Both the position numbers and the translations under genes were made by a program. From Stigmatella aurantiaca DW4/3-1 (GTDB lineage Bacteria; Myxococcota; Myxococcia; Myxococcales; Myxococcaceae), in NCBI RefSeq assembly GCF_000165485.1, contig NC_014623.1, positions 3,429,501 through 3,493,500 on the forward strand: a DNA stretch of 64,000 bases, given 5' to 3'. Below, one piece after another: positions 51,315-63,585 of the stretch. The notes under the pieces were generated by a model. The model saw nothing but the letters and a program-made list of their open reading frames with translations. It ran no database searches and was not told where the DNA came from. Each line of letters begins with the position of its first letter. Within the stretch, counting starts at the first letter, position 1.

Positions 51315-52487
51315 GTGCGTTCCGTCTGCCTGCGCTGCCGCCGTCCCCAAGCCACCTGCTACTGTGCGCACATCCCCCACGTCGAAACCCGTACCCGCGT
51401 GGTTTTTCTTCAGCACCCGCGGGAGCGGCGCGTGGCCATCGGCACGGCCCGGATGGCGCACCTGGCGCTGACCAACTCCGAACTGCACCAGGGGGTGGAC
51501 TTCTCGGACAACCCCCGGCTGGCGGCCCTCGCCGCGAAGCCCGAGCGGGTAGCCGTGCTCTTTCCGGGCGAGGGGGCGATGACGCTCGAGGAGGCCCGGG
51601 CGCACCCGCCCGAGTCCCTTATCGTCGTGGATGGGACTTGGCCCCTGGCGAAGAAGGTCGTCTCGGTCAACCCCGTGCTCGCCGGGTTGCCCCGGATTGG
51701 TTTCACCCCGCGCCGCCCGAGCAATTACCGCATCCGCTCGGAGCCCGCCGAGCACTGCGTCTCGACCATCGAGGCGGTGGTGGAGGTGCTGGGTGCGCTG
51801 GAGGGAGACCAGCCGCGCTTTGACTCGATGCTGCGCGCCTTCGAGTTCATGGTGGACACCCAGATCGAGAATCAGTCCAGCCGGCAGGAGCCTCCGCGCC
51901 GCCGCATCTTCAAGGCGCCGTGGCGGCCGCCCCTGGAGATGCGCTCACTGGCCGAGCGGTTTCCGCAGCTTGTCCTCCTGTACGCCGAGGCCAATGCCCA
52001 CCCTTTGGACGCGGGCATCCCCCCTGAGCTGGTTCACCTGGTGGCGAGCCGTCCCTCCACCGGTGAGCGCTTCGAAGCCGTCCTCGCCCCGCGTGAGCCG
52101 CTCGCTCGCAGCACCCCCCTGCACACGGAGCTGCCCGAGAGCGTTCTGCTTGCGGGTGAGGAGCGGCACGCGGCGCTGGGCCGCTTCGAGGCCTTCCTTC
52201 GCCCCGGCGATGTCCTCGCGGTGTGGACCGCCTATGCCCTGGAGCTGCTGTGGCGCGATGGCGTCACCCGGCGCCCGGCGGTGAACGTGCGGCTGGCGAC
52301 GGCCCGGGCCCTGGCGGGCAAGGCGGGAGGGGTGGAGCAGGCGATGGCGCTGCTGGGGGCCGAGGTGCCCGCGCTCTGGGCCCAGGGGCGCGCGGGTCGG
52401 CGCATCCAGGCGCTGGAAGCCGTGGCCCAGGAACTCGTGTTGCGTGGGCGGGCCACGCAGCCTCCCTTGAAGAAGAAGGGGGCCTGA
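51315..52487 (+). CDS. DTW domain protein, tRNA-uridine aminocarboxypropyltransferase-like
   Basis: This 390-aa protein has an N-terminal Cys cluster (CLRC-x6-CYC) typical of DTW proteins and the defining motif in LIVVDGTWPLAKK, followed by GFTPRRPSNYRIR and EHCVSTIEAV. DTW enzymes transfer the aminocarboxypropyl group of SAM to uridine in tRNA (acp3U). The last 190 residues are an extra domain, absent from short TapT proteins, with no recognised family. The GTG start immediately precedes the Cys cluster; the RBS is weak. Confidence 0.9.
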   Translation: MRSVCLRCRRPQATCYCAHIPHVETRTRVVFLQHPRERRVAIGTARMAHLALTNSELHQGVDFSDNPRLAALAAKPERVAVLFPGEGAMTLEEARAHPPESLIVVDGTWPLAKKVVSVNPVLAGLPRIGFTPRRPSNYRIRSEPAEHCVSTIEAVVEVLGALEGDQPRFDSMLRAFEFMVDTQIENQSSRQEPPRRRIFKAPWRPPLEMRSLAERFPQLVLLYAEANAHPLDAGIPPELVHLVASRPSTGERFEAVLAPREPLARSTPLHTELPESVLLAGEERHAALGRFEAFLRPGDVLAVWTAYALELLWRDGVTRRPAVNVRLATARALAGKAGGVEQAMALLGAEVPALWAQGRAGRRIQALEAVAQELVLRGRATQPPLKKKGA

Positions 52488-52499
52488 GGCGAGCCCCGT

Positions 52500-53585
52500 T
52501 CAGACGCGCTGCGCGCCCGGACCCACGCCCAGCGTCGTCGAGCCCACGCGCCAGGGGAGGGTCAGGCCCCGGAGCCACTGGCCGAGGCGGGCCAGCAAGA
52601 AGCTGGCGGCCAGGAGCCCCACGCCCGTGAGCAGGGCCAGCCCGAGCCCCCACTGGGGGCCCACCCGCTGGGAGAGCCCCGGGGTTCCGGCCCAGCCGTA
52701 CACCACGGGCAGGTGAATCACGTAGACCCACAGGGAGACGCGGCCCAAGGGGGCCAGCAGCCCCGAGAGCCACAGGGGCGCGAAGTTCATCACCGCGAGC
52801 ACGAGGAAGCCCTGTCCCACGCGCAAGGCGACGAGCCAGGCGCTCGTGGGGCTCCAGTCCGCGGTGAAGAGCTGGGTGCCGCCGAGCAGGCCCAGCCCGA
52901 GCACCATCAGCGCGAGCCCCTGCGGCCAGCCCGAGCGCAGCAGGCGCAGGCAAGAGGAGGCCAGTGCCCCGGCGAAGAAGTAGCCCGCCCAGGGGAAGAG
53001 CGGGAAGTGGCTGCCCTCGCCCCCCACGGCTTGCCGCAGGACGGTGGGGAGCAGGGGACTGACCTCCCATGCGGCCGTGCTGGCCAGGGGGATGCCCACG
53101 GCGAGTGCCGCGAGCACCCCGGCCCGGCCCCACGTGCCCGGAATGAGCGCGAGGAGGGTGGCCCCCAGCAGCAGGCTGAGCCCAATGCACTGGAGCGCGT
53201 CGAAGGCGAAGACGTGGACCAGCAGGGTGTCTCCCCAGCCCATGGCGATCACCGTTTCCCAGCCGGGCCAGTGCAGCAGGTACCCGAGGGCGAGCAGCAG
53301 CAGGGCCCGCTGGAACCGGCGGCCATAGGTGGCCTTCGCCGCGCCGGGCCGCCGCGCGTCGAGGGCGGCCACGACGGCCCAGCCGCTCACCAGCAGGAAG
53401 AGGGGGGCGGTGATGCCGCGAAACTCCCAGTACTTTTGGACCCAGGGGTGGCCGCGGGTCGCGGGTGCCAGGAGGGCATCCAGCGTATGTCCTATCACCA
53501 TCGCCATCACGGCGAAGCCGCGGGCGCCGTCCAAGGCCGGGTGGCGAGAGGGCAGAAGAAGGGCGGGCGAACGAAGGGAGCGCAA
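52500..53585 (-). CDS. DUF1624/HGSNAT-type membrane acyltransferase
   Basis: A run of about ten hydrophobic helices follows the motif HPALDGARGFAVMAMVIGH, as in the DUF1624 (heparan-alpha-glucosaminide N-acetyltransferase-like) family. The His in the first helix is the candidate catalytic residue. Near the end, LGRVSLWVYVIHLPVVYG is also typical of acyltransferase-3-like proteins. The 5' end is uncertain: I use a TTG at 53585 because the upstream frame overlaps the promoter of the divergent DUF2279 gene. An ATG at 53507 would cut into helix 1. Confidence 0.8.
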   Translation of the reverse strand: MRSLRSPALLLPSRHPALDGARGFAVMAMVIGHTLDALLAPATRGHPWVQKYWEFRGITAPLFLLVSGWAVVAALDARRPGAAKATYGRRFQRALLLLALGYLLHWPGWETVIAMGWGDTLLVHVFAFDALQCIGLSLLLGATLLALIPGTWGRAGVLAALAVGIPLASTAAWEVSPLLPTVLRQAVGGEGSHFPLFPWAGYFFAGALASSCLRLLRSGWPQGLALMVLGLGLLGGTQLFTADWSPTSAWLVALRVGQGFLVLAVMNFAPLWLSGLLAPLGRVSLWVYVIHLPVVYGWAGTPGLSQRVGPQWGLGLALLTGVGLLAASFLLARLGQWLRGLTLPWRVGSTTLGVGPGAQRV

Positions 53586-53712
53586 GCGCTCTTCAGCATA
53601 TGAGCAGGAGGAGGAGCCGTCCTGAAAGTGGCCGAAACTCGGCCAGATGACCGATGCGTGGCTTGACCTACAAAGGGCTCCTGTGTAGGCCCCAAGCGAC
53701 AAGGAGGGCACC

Positions 53713-54210
53713 ATGCGTTGCGGAACGGGAACCCGATTCTTCCTGCTCGTGCTGTGGCTCTGGGGCACCCCCGGGCTGGCCGCGGGCTCCGGGGATGAGT
53801 GGTTCGGCCCGGACAAGCCCAAGCATTTCGGCGCCACCCTGGGGCTGGCGGGGGTGGGCTATGGGGCAGGGGCCCTGCTCTTCGAGTCCCCGGGGGCACG
53901 GTGGCTCTCGGGGGCGGGGCTCGGTTTGGGGGTGGGGCTCGGCAAGGAGTTCTACGATCTGGGCCGGGGCGGCCGCTTCTCCTCCAAGGACCTGGTGTGG
54001 GATATGGTGGGAACGGCCACGGGCCTGGGGCTGGCGTGGCTCATCGATGTCTTGCTGAGCCGGGAGCCGGCCGCCGCTCCGCCCGGCGTGGTTTCTGATG
54101 GAAAGGGGAAGCTGGGAGCATGCGAGCTTCGCCTGAAGGGGCCGGGATTGACGGACATGTTGGTAACCTGTCCCTCCGTGGGACAGGTGCTCTTGGAGAC
54201 ACGCGGATGA
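53713..54210 (+). CDS. DUF2279 (YfiM-like) exported protein
   Basis: This 165-aa protein has a signal peptide (FFLLVLWLWGTPGLAAG), then DEWFGPDKPKHFGATL and a GKEFYDLGRGGRFSSKDLVWDMVGT block, the hallmark of the DUF2279 family (predicted membrane-associated, unknown function). Gly-rich hydrophobic hairpins suggest membrane insertion. AAGGAGGG is placed 4-5 bp before the ATG. The stop overlaps the start of the next gene (ATGA), so both are coupled. Confidence 0.85.
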   Translation: MRCGTGTRFFLLVLWLWGTPGLAAGSGDEWFGPDKPKHFGATLGLAGVGYGAGALLFESPGARWLSGAGLGLGVGLGKEFYDLGRGGRFSSKDLVWDMVGTATGLGLAWLIDVLLSREPAAAPPGVVSDGKGKLGACELRLKGPGLTDMLVTCPSVGQVLLETRG

Positions 54211-55343
54211 ATGACTGGACCCGGAACAGGATGACCCCGTTGCCCGCGGCGCTGGTGGCGCTGGGGCTGCTCGCGGGTTCGGGTTGCTCCCGGGAGGCGC
54301 CCCCGCCTCCGGTGGTTCCGGGCCCGCCGGCGGCCGAAGCCCTGCCCCCTTCACCCCCGCCAGCCCCGAAGCGGGCCGCCCTGGATCCCGCGAAGTGGAT
54401 GGGGGCCTTCAAGCCCGCGCCGAAGGGGAAGGCCGCCCCCGTGCACCAGGACACCGAGGCCCAGATCGTCCTGGGGCGCATGCTCTTCTTTGACGCGCGG
54501 CTCTCCAAGAACCACGACATCTCCTGCAACTCCTGTCACGGCCTGGACTCGTTCGGCGTGGACAACAAGCCGCTGTCCGAGGGCCACCGGGGCCAGAAGG
54601 GGACGCGCAACTCGCCGACCGTCTACAACGCCGCGGGCCACATCGCGCAGTTCTGGGATGGGCGCGCCTCCTCCCTGGAAGCGCAGGCCGAGGGGCCGCT
54701 CTTCAACCCCGTGGAGATGGCCCTGCCGGACGATCAGCGGCTCGTGGCGACGCTCTCCTCCATTCCGGAGTATGTGAAGCGCTTCAAGGCGGCGTTTCCG
54801 TCGCAGAAGCAGCCGGTCTCGCGCGCCACCGTGACGCAGGCCATCGCCGCCTTCGAGCGTCAGCTCACCACCCCCTCGCGCTTCGACGCGTTCCTGGCGG
54901 GCGACGCCGGCGCGCTCACCGCGCAGGAGCGCCGCGGGCTGGAGACCTTCGTCTCCGTCGGTTGCACCACGTGCCACAACGGGGGCGCGGTGGGCGGCAC
55001 CTCCTTCCAGAAGCTCGGCCTGATCGAGCCCTGGCCGCATCTGGCGGACGAGGGCCGGTTCGAGGTGACGAAGGATGAGGAGGACCGGAGCAAGTTCCGC
55101 GTCCCCACGCTGCGCAACGTGGAGAAGACGGCGCCCTACCTCCACAGTGGCTCCGTCCAAGAGCTCCCCGAGATGGTGCGGCTGATGGCCCGGCACCAGC
55201 TGGGCCAGACGCTCGGGGAGGCGGACGTGGAGGATGTGGTGGCGTTCCTCAAGAGCCTCACCGGGCAGCTTCCCCAGCAGTACATCTCCGCCCCCGAACT
55301 GCCGAAGAGCACGCCCCGCACGCCGAAGCCGGACCCTTCGTGA
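54207..55343 (+). CDS. Di-haem cytochrome c peroxidase (CcpA/MauG family) lipoprotein
   Basis: This 378-aa protein has a lipoprotein signal (LGLLAGSGC) and a Pro-rich linker. Two c-type haem sites, CNSCH and CTTCH, lie in domains that match bacterial di-haem peroxidases: LGRMLFFDARLSKNHDISC, RNSPTVYNAA, FWDGRASSLEAQA and FRVPTLRNVEKTAPYLHSG. It would reduce hydrogen peroxide with periplasmic electron donors. The ATG at 54207 overlaps the DUF2279 stop and has GGAG 8 bases upstream. Confidence 0.95.
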   Translation: MNDWTRNRMTPLPAALVALGLLAGSGCSREAPPPPVVPGPPAAEALPPSPPPAPKRAALDPAKWMGAFKPAPKGKAAPVHQDTEAQIVLGRMLFFDARLSKNHDISCNSCHGLDSFGVDNKPLSEGHRGQKGTRNSPTVYNAAGHIAQFWDGRASSLEAQAEGPLFNPVEMALPDDQRLVATLSSIPEYVKRFKAAFPSQKQPVSRATVTQAIAAFERQLTTPSRFDAFLAGDAGALTAQERRGLETFVSVGCTTCHNGGAVGGTSFQKLGLIEPWPHLADEGRFEVTKDEEDRSKFRVPTLRNVEKTAPYLHSGSVQELPEMVRLMARHQLGQTLGEADVEDVVAFLKSLTGQLPQQYISAPELPKSTPRTPKPDPS

Positions 55344-55384
55344 TGGGCCGTGCGCCGGAAGCCCGCTGGTAGTAAGAGCGGGCC

Positions 55385-55786
55385 ATGAACTTCCTGTTTC
55401 ATCTCCACTCTGGACTTCGCTACCTGGTGCTCCTGGTTGGCTTCGTTGCCCTGGTGTACTTCGCCTCGGGGCTGGCGACGAAGCGTCCCGTGGGCAAGGG
55501 CGTGCGCGTGCTGGGGGCCATCTACAGCGGCCTGCTCGACCTCCAGGTTCTCGTCGGCATCACCCTGGTGGCCCTGGGCCGGTACTACCCCCAGCTCATC
55601 GGACACATGGTGCTGATGGGGCTCGCCGTGGCGGTGACCCATGTGTTGCTGGTGCGCAACCGCAAGCGCGCCACCCCCGGCTACCTGCTGCCGCTGGTGG
55701 CCGTGGCCGTGTCGCTGGTGCTCATCGCGGCCGGCATCATGGCCATTGGCCGGGGCGTGTTCTCCCAGACCGCCTTCATGGGGTGA
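55385..55786 (+). CDS. Four-helix membrane protein of unknown function
   Basis: This 133-aa protein has four predicted transmembrane helices (LRYLVLLVGFVALVYFASG, IYSGLLDLQVLVGITLVAL, HMVLMGLAVAVTHVLLV and LLPLVAVAVSLVLIAAG). It begins MNFLFHLHSGLRY, with His residues before and inside helices that could bind haem, as in cytochrome b561-like proteins; this is only a resemblance. It is encoded 42 bp after the di-haem peroxidase. Confidence 0.75.
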   Translation: MNFLFHLHSGLRYLVLLVGFVALVYFASGLATKRPVGKGVRVLGAIYSGLLDLQVLVGITLVALGRYYPQLIGHMVLMGLAVAVTHVLLVRNRKRATPGYLLPLVAVAVSLVLIAAGIMAIGRGVFSQTAFMG

Positions 55787-55958
55787 GGTGCCCCCGGGGG
55801 GCACCAGTGTCCACCCCAGGGCAACCGGATGCCCTTCTCGTCCCCTTTCCTGGCGGCTCCCGGGTGCCGACCCTGGGGTGGTGTGCCTGAGGCAGCCTGG
55901 CTGCCGTGCAGGCACGGGTTCCAAGGGCAGGCGGGACGATGAATGATACATCGCACTC

Positions 55959-56405
55959 ATGGCCGACAAGCGCCGCTTCGATCTCTTCGCCCGCTTCGTC
56001 AGCGAGCGCTTTGCCGTCCCCCGCATCTTTGATGTCGCCGGTGGGCAAGGCAGGCTCAATGAGGCACTGACGAAGCTGGGACACACGGTCACCACCTTCG
56101 ACATGAGGCACAAGCACTTGCCGGTGAAATACGCCTGCCGGGAGTTCACCTTGGACGAGCCGCCCGAGACGGATCTCCTCGTTGGCATGCACCCCGATGG
56201 GGCAACGCGCATCATCATCGAATACGCGGCCTTGCACCGGTTACCGTTCGCGGTGGTCCCCTGCTGCTCTGATAACAGCATGCCGTACAATCCATGGATG
56301 CGCCACCTGGCCCAACTGGCGCGCGAAAAAGGCTTCACGTCCGTGGAGGACCATTGCCTTCCCATGGAGGGACGCGCCCGGGTCGTGCTGGGCGTGTTTG
56401 CCTGA
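55959..56405 (+). CDS. Class I SAM-dependent methyltransferase-like protein
   Basis: This 148-aa protein has motif I as IFDVAGGQGRLNEAL and an acidic second strand (HTVTTFDMRHKHL). LLVGMHPDGATR and a VPCCSDN segment follow, where methyltransferases carry the post-motif II loop. It is shorter than typical (about 200 aa), and a CC pair replaces the usual NPPY-type motif, so the substrate is unclear. The ATG at 55959 lies 12 bp before the arm KRRFDLFARFV; the RBS is weak. Confidence 0.75.
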   Translation: MADKRRFDLFARFVSERFAVPRIFDVAGGQGRLNEALTKLGHTVTTFDMRHKHLPVKYACREFTLDEPPETDLLVGMHPDGATRIIIEYAALHRLPFAVVPCCSDNSMPYNPWMRHLAQLAREKGFTSVEDHCLPMEGRARVVLGVFA

Positions 56406-56416
56406 GGAGGGTCCTG

Positions 56417-58813
56417 GTGCAAGTCATCCTGTTGATGATGCCACCGGCGATAAGCGAGGAGCTCGAACGGCGGCTTCACGCCACGAAGGCGCCCGGCGTG
56501 GAGTGCGAAGTGCTTCATGTCCGGGAGCTGGAGCGGGTGCCCGACCTGCTTCCCCCAGGCCTCGTGGTGGTGTGGGACGACGGAGGGCCTCTGGAAGCGT
56601 TGGCCGCGCTCTGCCGCCACCTGGACGCCCGCCGGTTCTTCGCGCGCACCCAGTTGCTGGTCCTCACCTCGCGCAACGCCGCCGGATGTGAGGCCCTGGC
56701 TCAGTCGGGGGCGGATGAATGTCTGGCCCCGCCCGGAGAGCCTTGGGGCACCCGGCTCGTGGCCCTTCAGCGGCGTTTGAAGCCACGGGGCGAGCAGTCC
56801 GCCGCGATGAGCCCCCAGGAGTTCCGCCGCGCCAGCCTGGATCAATCTTTCCAGACGCTCATGAGCGGGTTCTCGGCCATGACGGGGGACGAATCGTTCC
56901 GCGGCCTGGTGGCCCACCTGGGCTCGGCGCTTCATGGCATGGGTGCCCTGGTGGGGGTGCTCACCGAGGAGCAGGACAAGCTCCGGACACTCGCCTTCTG
57001 GAGCGATGACCACTTCGAGGAGAACCTCTCCGTTCCCCTGACGGGGTCCGTGCACCAGGAGGCGCTCTACCGGGGGATCTTCCACGTTCAAGAAGGGGTC
57101 CGGGCGCGCTTTCCCAACGACCGGACGCTCCAGCGCCTGGGCACCGGGGGGTATCTGGGGGGGGCACTCCGGGATGCGAAGGGGCGGGCGGTCGGGGTGC
57201 TGGCTGTCGGGCGGCGGGAGTCGTTGGCCGCGGACAGGAAGGACCATGTCCTCATCGAGGCCTTCGCGGCCCGCGCGGAAGCCGAGCTGGAGCGGCTGAG
57301 GGCGGAGGCGGAGCTGGTTCAGACGCGGGTGTTCCTGCGGAACTTCCTGGAGGCGGTTCCGGATCCGATCTTCATCAAGGATCGCACCCACCGGTGGGTC
57401 ATCTTGAACAGCGCGTTCGCGCGGGTCATGGGACTGCCCATGGAGAAGCTGATCGGCAAGTCCGATTACGATCTCGTCCCCGCGCACGAGGCGGCCCTCT
57501 TCTGGGAGCGGGACGAGCAGGTGTTTTCCTCCGGCCAGCCAAACGAGCACGAGGAGCGCCTCACGGACCTGTCTGGCAATACCCGCATCATCATCACGAA
57601 GAAGGCGCTGTTCACCGTGATGAACGGTGAGCCTTTCTTGATTGCCATCATCCGGGACATCACCGAGGCGCGGCGGCTGGAGATGCAACTGCAACTGTCG
57701 GAACGGATGGCCTCGGTGGGGACCCTGGCCGCCGGGGTGGCGCATGAAATCAACAACCCGCTGGCCTACATCTCCTCCAACCTGGCGTTTCTGTCCGAGC
57801 AGCTCGAGCAGGAGGGGCTCTCGGACAGGCAGCGCGCCGAGATGCGAGATGCCGTCCAGGAGTCCCTGGAAGGCACCCGGCGCGTCCGGCTCATCGTTCA
57901 GGATCTCAAGGCCTTCTCCCGCGCGGATGACGAGAGCCAGGGGCCCGTGGAGGTCCACCGCGTCGTCCAGGGCTCGCTTCGCTTGGTGCGCAACGAGCTG
58001 GAGCACCGTGCCCAGCTGACCCTGGAGCTCAACACGGTTCCTCTGGTTCTCGGCAATGAGTCGCGGCTGGCCCAGGTCCTCGTCAATCTCCTGGTGAATG
58101 CGTTGCAGGCCTTTCCCGCCGAGCGTCCGGCCGGGGACAACCGCATTCGCATCGTGACCCGGACCGCGGCGGAGCGGGTGCATGTCCAGGTCGAGGACAA
58201 CGGGCAGGGGATGACGCCCGAGGTGCAGCGGCGCATTTTTGATCCCTTCTTCACCACCAAGCCGGTGGGGGTGGGCACGGGACTGGGCCTGTCCATCTGC
58301 AACACCATCGTCCAGGGCATGGGCGGTAGCATCGAGGTCGAGAGTACCCCCGGCGTGGGGAGCACCTTTCGCCTGAACCTTCCGGCCCTGGTGGCCTCCG
58401 TGCGCGAGCCATCGGCCTCGCAGAAGGCGCAGGGGCCCTGGAAAGGGCCCCGCCGGCGGGTGCTCCTCATTGATGATGAGCCCGCGGTGGGGGCGGCCGT
58501 GCGCCGCCTGCTCTATGAGTTTCACGAGGTCCACGCGGTGCAGGATGCGCGCGAAGCGCTTCAACTCATCCTTCGGGGAGAGCGCTACGATGCCATCCTG
58601 TGTGACGTGATGATGAAGGGAATGAGTGGCGTGGATTTCATCCTGGAACTGGAAAACCTCTCGCCCGAGTTGGCCCGGCACACGGGCCTCATGTCCGCGG
58701 GGATCTTCTCCGAGCAGGCCCGGGCGTTCATCACCGAGCGTGAACTCCATTTCCTGCACAAGCCCTTCGAGCGCGAAGGACTGCGGCTGTTCGTGGAGCG
58801 CCTGTGCGGGTGA
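56417..58813 (+). CDS. Hybrid sensor histidine kinase with C-terminal receiver
   Basis: The 798-aa product has an N-terminal receiver-like domain (1-125) that lacks a clear phospho-Asp, a GAF-like domain (about 150-300) and a PAS domain (about 305-425; FLEAVPDPIFIKDRTHRW, VMGLPMEKLIGKSDYDLVP). HisKA carries the phospho-His in GVAHEINNPL (His443), and HATPase_c has the boxes LVNLLVNALQAF, DNGQGM and GTGLGLSI. A true receiver closes the protein (VLLIDDEP; phospho-Asp730 in CDVMMKG). No transmembrane helix is seen, so it is a cytosolic sensor. The GTG at 56417 has GAGGAGGG upstream. Confidence 0.93.
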   Translation: MQVILLMMPPAISEELERRLHATKAPGVECEVLHVRELERVPDLLPPGLVVVWDDGGPLEALAALCRHLDARRFFARTQLLVLTSRNAAGCEALAQSGADECLAPPGEPWGTRLVALQRRLKPRGEQSAAMSPQEFRRASLDQSFQTLMSGFSAMTGDESFRGLVAHLGSALHGMGALVGVLTEEQDKLRTLAFWSDDHFEENLSVPLTGSVHQEALYRGIFHVQEGVRARFPNDRTLQRLGTGGYLGGALRDAKGRAVGVLAVGRRESLAADRKDHVLIEAFAARAEAELERLRAEAELVQTRVFLRNFLEAVPDPIFIKDRTHRWVILNSAFARVMGLPMEKLIGKSDYDLVPAHEAALFWERDEQVFSSGQPNEHEERLTDLSGNTRIIITKKALFTVMNGEPFLIAIIRDITEARRLEMQLQLSERMASVGTLAAGVAHEINNPLAYISSNLAFLSEQLEQEGLSDRQRAEMRDAVQESLEGTRRVRLIVQDLKAFSRADDESQGPVEVHRVVQGSLRLVRNELEHRAQLTLELNTVPLVLGNESRLAQVLVNLLVNALQAFPAERPAGDNRIRIVTRTAAERVHVQVEDNGQGMTPEVQRRIFDPFFTTKPVGVGTGLGLSICNTIVQGMGGSIEVESTPGVGSTFRLNLPALVASVREPSASQKAQGPWKGPRRRVLLIDDEPAVGAAVRRLLYEFHEVHAVQDAREALQLILRGERYDAILCDVMMKGMSGVDFILELENLSPELARHTGLMSAGIFSEQARAFITERELHFLHKPFEREGLRLFVERLCG

Positions 58814-59724
58814 TCGTCGCGCGGGAGGCCTCAGGCGAGCGGCTCGACAAGCACCTCTCGAAGCACGTCCCCGGGCTCTCGCTGGAGCGGGCGCGCCAGC
58901 TCATTGCGCAGGGCAACGTGCGCATCCGGGGCAAGAAGTGCCAACCCACGCGCAAGCTCTGGGGGGGAGAGGAGATCGAGCTCTCGCTGCCGCCGCCCCG
59001 GGTGCCCCAGGGGACCGCCGCCGTGGAAGGGCCGGGGTTGCCGGTGCTCCACGATGATCCGGACATGGTCATCGTGGACAAGCCCGTGGGGCTCGTGGTG
59101 GAGCCCGGGGGCGGGGCGCCCTCGGTGGTGGAGCTGCTCGCGGCGCAGCGGCCCCCCTTCGACGTGGAGGGCGTCGCCCGCCCCGGTGTCGTGCACCGGC
59201 TGGATCGCGAGACGAGCGGCTGCCTCATGTTCGCGCGCACCGATGCGGCCGCGGCCGCGTTGGACCAGGCCTTTCAGCAGAAGCGCGTGGACAAGCGCTA
59301 CTGGACCCTCGTGCTCGGAGAAACCCCTGAGCACGAGCGGCTGGAGGGGCCCTATGGCAGAGACCCCCAGGACCCCCGGAAGTTCACCACGCGTGTGAAG
59401 TCCGCGCGCCGGGCGGCCCTGTCCTTCGAGGTCCGCGAGCGGCTGCGGGGCGCGACGTTGCTGGAAGTCCGGCTGGAGACGGGCCGCACCCATCAGATCC
59501 GCGTTCAACTCTCCGAGGCGGGCTTTCCGGTGTTGGGGGACAGCGTGTACGGACCCTCGGAGGCCCGCGCCCATCCGGTGGCGCAGGCCCTGGGCCGTCA
59601 GGCGTTGCACGCGCTGCGCCTCGCGGTGCCCCACCCCTCGACGGGGGCGCTGGTGCGTGTGGAAGCGCCGCTGCCCGAGGACTTCCAGAAGGCGCTGGCG
59701 GCGTTGCGCGAGGGAGGGTCTTGA
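58804..59724 (+). CDS. RluA-family pseudouridine synthase
   Basis: This 306-aa protein has an N-terminal S4 RNA-binding domain (ERLDKHLSKHVPGLSLERARQ) and the RluA catalytic motif HRLDRETSG with its Asp. VDKPVGLVVEPGGG and the RTHQIRVQLSEAGFPVLGD block are further family marks. It isomerises uridines in rRNA or tRNA; the exact target is unknown. It overlaps the histidine-kinase stop by 10 bp. GGAG at 58795 supports the GTG at 58804, with a GTG at 58810 as alternative. Confidence 0.92.
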   Translation: MRVIVAREASGERLDKHLSKHVPGLSLERARQLIAQGNVRIRGKKCQPTRKLWGGEEIELSLPPPRVPQGTAAVEGPGLPVLHDDPDMVIVDKPVGLVVEPGGGAPSVVELLAAQRPPFDVEGVARPGVVHRLDRETSGCLMFARTDAAAAALDQAFQQKRVDKRYWTLVLGETPEHERLEGPYGRDPQDPRKFTTRVKSARRAALSFEVRERLRGATLLEVRLETGRTHQIRVQLSEAGFPVLGDSVYGPSEARAHPVAQALGRQALHALRLAVPHPSTGALVRVEAPLPEDFQKALAALREGGS

Positions 59725-59753
59725 GCCCACCCCGGCAAGGTACATTGCCCCGC

Positions 59754-60461
59754 ATGAACGTCGAGCACACTGTCCCCCCGGGGCCTCGCTGGCTTTACCT
59801 GCACGGCTTTGCTTCGGGGCCAGAGTCCACCAAGGGGGTCGCGCTCGCGGCCCACTTCGCGCGCCAGGGCATCCACCTGGAGCGGCTGAACCTGCGCCAA
59901 CCCTCGCTGGAGCACCTGCGCATGAGCGCGATGATGCGCACGGTGCGGGACGCCATCGGCACCGCGCGGGACCGGGCCGTGGTGCTGGGCTCGAGCCTGG
60001 GAGGGCTGACGGCCAGCCGGGTGGCGGAAGAAGACCCGCGCATCTGCGCGCTCGTGCTCCTGGCCCCCGCCTTCCAGATGATGACGCAGGTGCGGCGCAG
60101 CCTGGGCCCGGAGGGCATGCGCCGCTGGGAAGAGCAGGGGTGGTTAGAGGTCCATGATTACGCGGAAAAGCGGCCCAGCCGCGTGGACTTCGGCTTTGTC
60201 CAAGAGATGGACGCCCTGGAAGAGCGCTCCGGGCGGTGGCCGGATGTCCGCGTGCCCACGCTCATGATTCACGGGCGTCAGGACACGACGACCGACATCG
60301 CTTTTTCCCGGGAGTGGGCGCGGGGCAAGGCGCACGTCCGTCTCGTGGAGGTGGACGACGGACATGAATTGACGGTTTCGCTGGGACTCATCCAAACGGA
60401 GGTGGATGATTTCCTTCGTTCTTTTCGTGTGTCGGTGTCGACAACCCCGGCACCGGCCTGA
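59754..60461 (+). CDS. Alpha/beta hydrolase, YqiA-like
   Basis: This 235-aa protein has the oxyanion strand WLYLHGFASGPES, nucleophile elbow GSSLGG (Ser), late acid in MIHGRQDTTTD and catalytic His in DDGHELTV. The layout fits small serine esterases of the UPF0227/YqiA group. The substrate is unknown. The ATG at 59754 is chosen by alignment with such proteins. A TTG at 59721 overlaps the rluA-like stop but its purine tract is only 2-3 bases away. Confidence 0.88.
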   Translation: MNVEHTVPPGPRWLYLHGFASGPESTKGVALAAHFARQGIHLERLNLRQPSLEHLRMSAMMRTVRDAIGTARDRAVVLGSSLGGLTASRVAEEDPRICALVLLAPAFQMMTQVRRSLGPEGMRRWEEQGWLEVHDYAEKRPSRVDFGFVQEMDALEERSGRWPDVRVPTLMIHGRQDTTTDIAFSREWARGKAHVRLVEVDDGHELTVSLGLIQTEVDDFLRSFRVSVSTTPAPA

Positions 60462-60575
60462 GCCAGGGCGGGCGAGGAAAGAAACTCGGAGAGACACCCG
60501 GCCGAGAACCCTGATGGCGCTCCGCCTTTATCCCCCACAGGAGCGTCGGTTGTACTCACACATAGGACTACCTCC

Positions 60576-63371
<2,796 letters not shown>

Positions 63372-63380
63372 ACCCCTGGG

Positions 63381-63403
63381 AGGGGGGCCTGTGCGGCCCC
63401 CTT
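63381..63403 (+). terminator. Terminator hairpin after the S8 protease
   Basis: AGGGGGGCC (63381-63389) pairs with GGCCCCCTT (63395-63403, one G-T wobble) around a 5-nt loop, 10 bp after the protease stop. It is followed by a TCTC tract. Confidence 0.65.
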
Positions 63404-63585
63404 CTCAGATGGATGGGGAAAGGCCGTACTGTCAGTAAAGCGCACGGGAGGAGCACGCCCGCTGCGGCCATGGACGGAAAGTTCTCCTTATACAGTCAAG
63501 GTGAACTTTACGTGGGAAGGGGGCCCCCCTTCGTGTTCGTTGAAGAAGGGGGCAGAATCAGCCGGTTCTTACCGGAGACTTCTCA

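Noticed and set aside
55136..58759. A 1207-codon open frame on the minus strand, and similar long antisense frames (for example 1548-2972, 16399-18576, 42138-44954, 46238-48166)
   Set aside because: They are shadows of strongly GC3-biased genes on the other strand; translations are His/Arg/Gly/Pro-rich with no family features.
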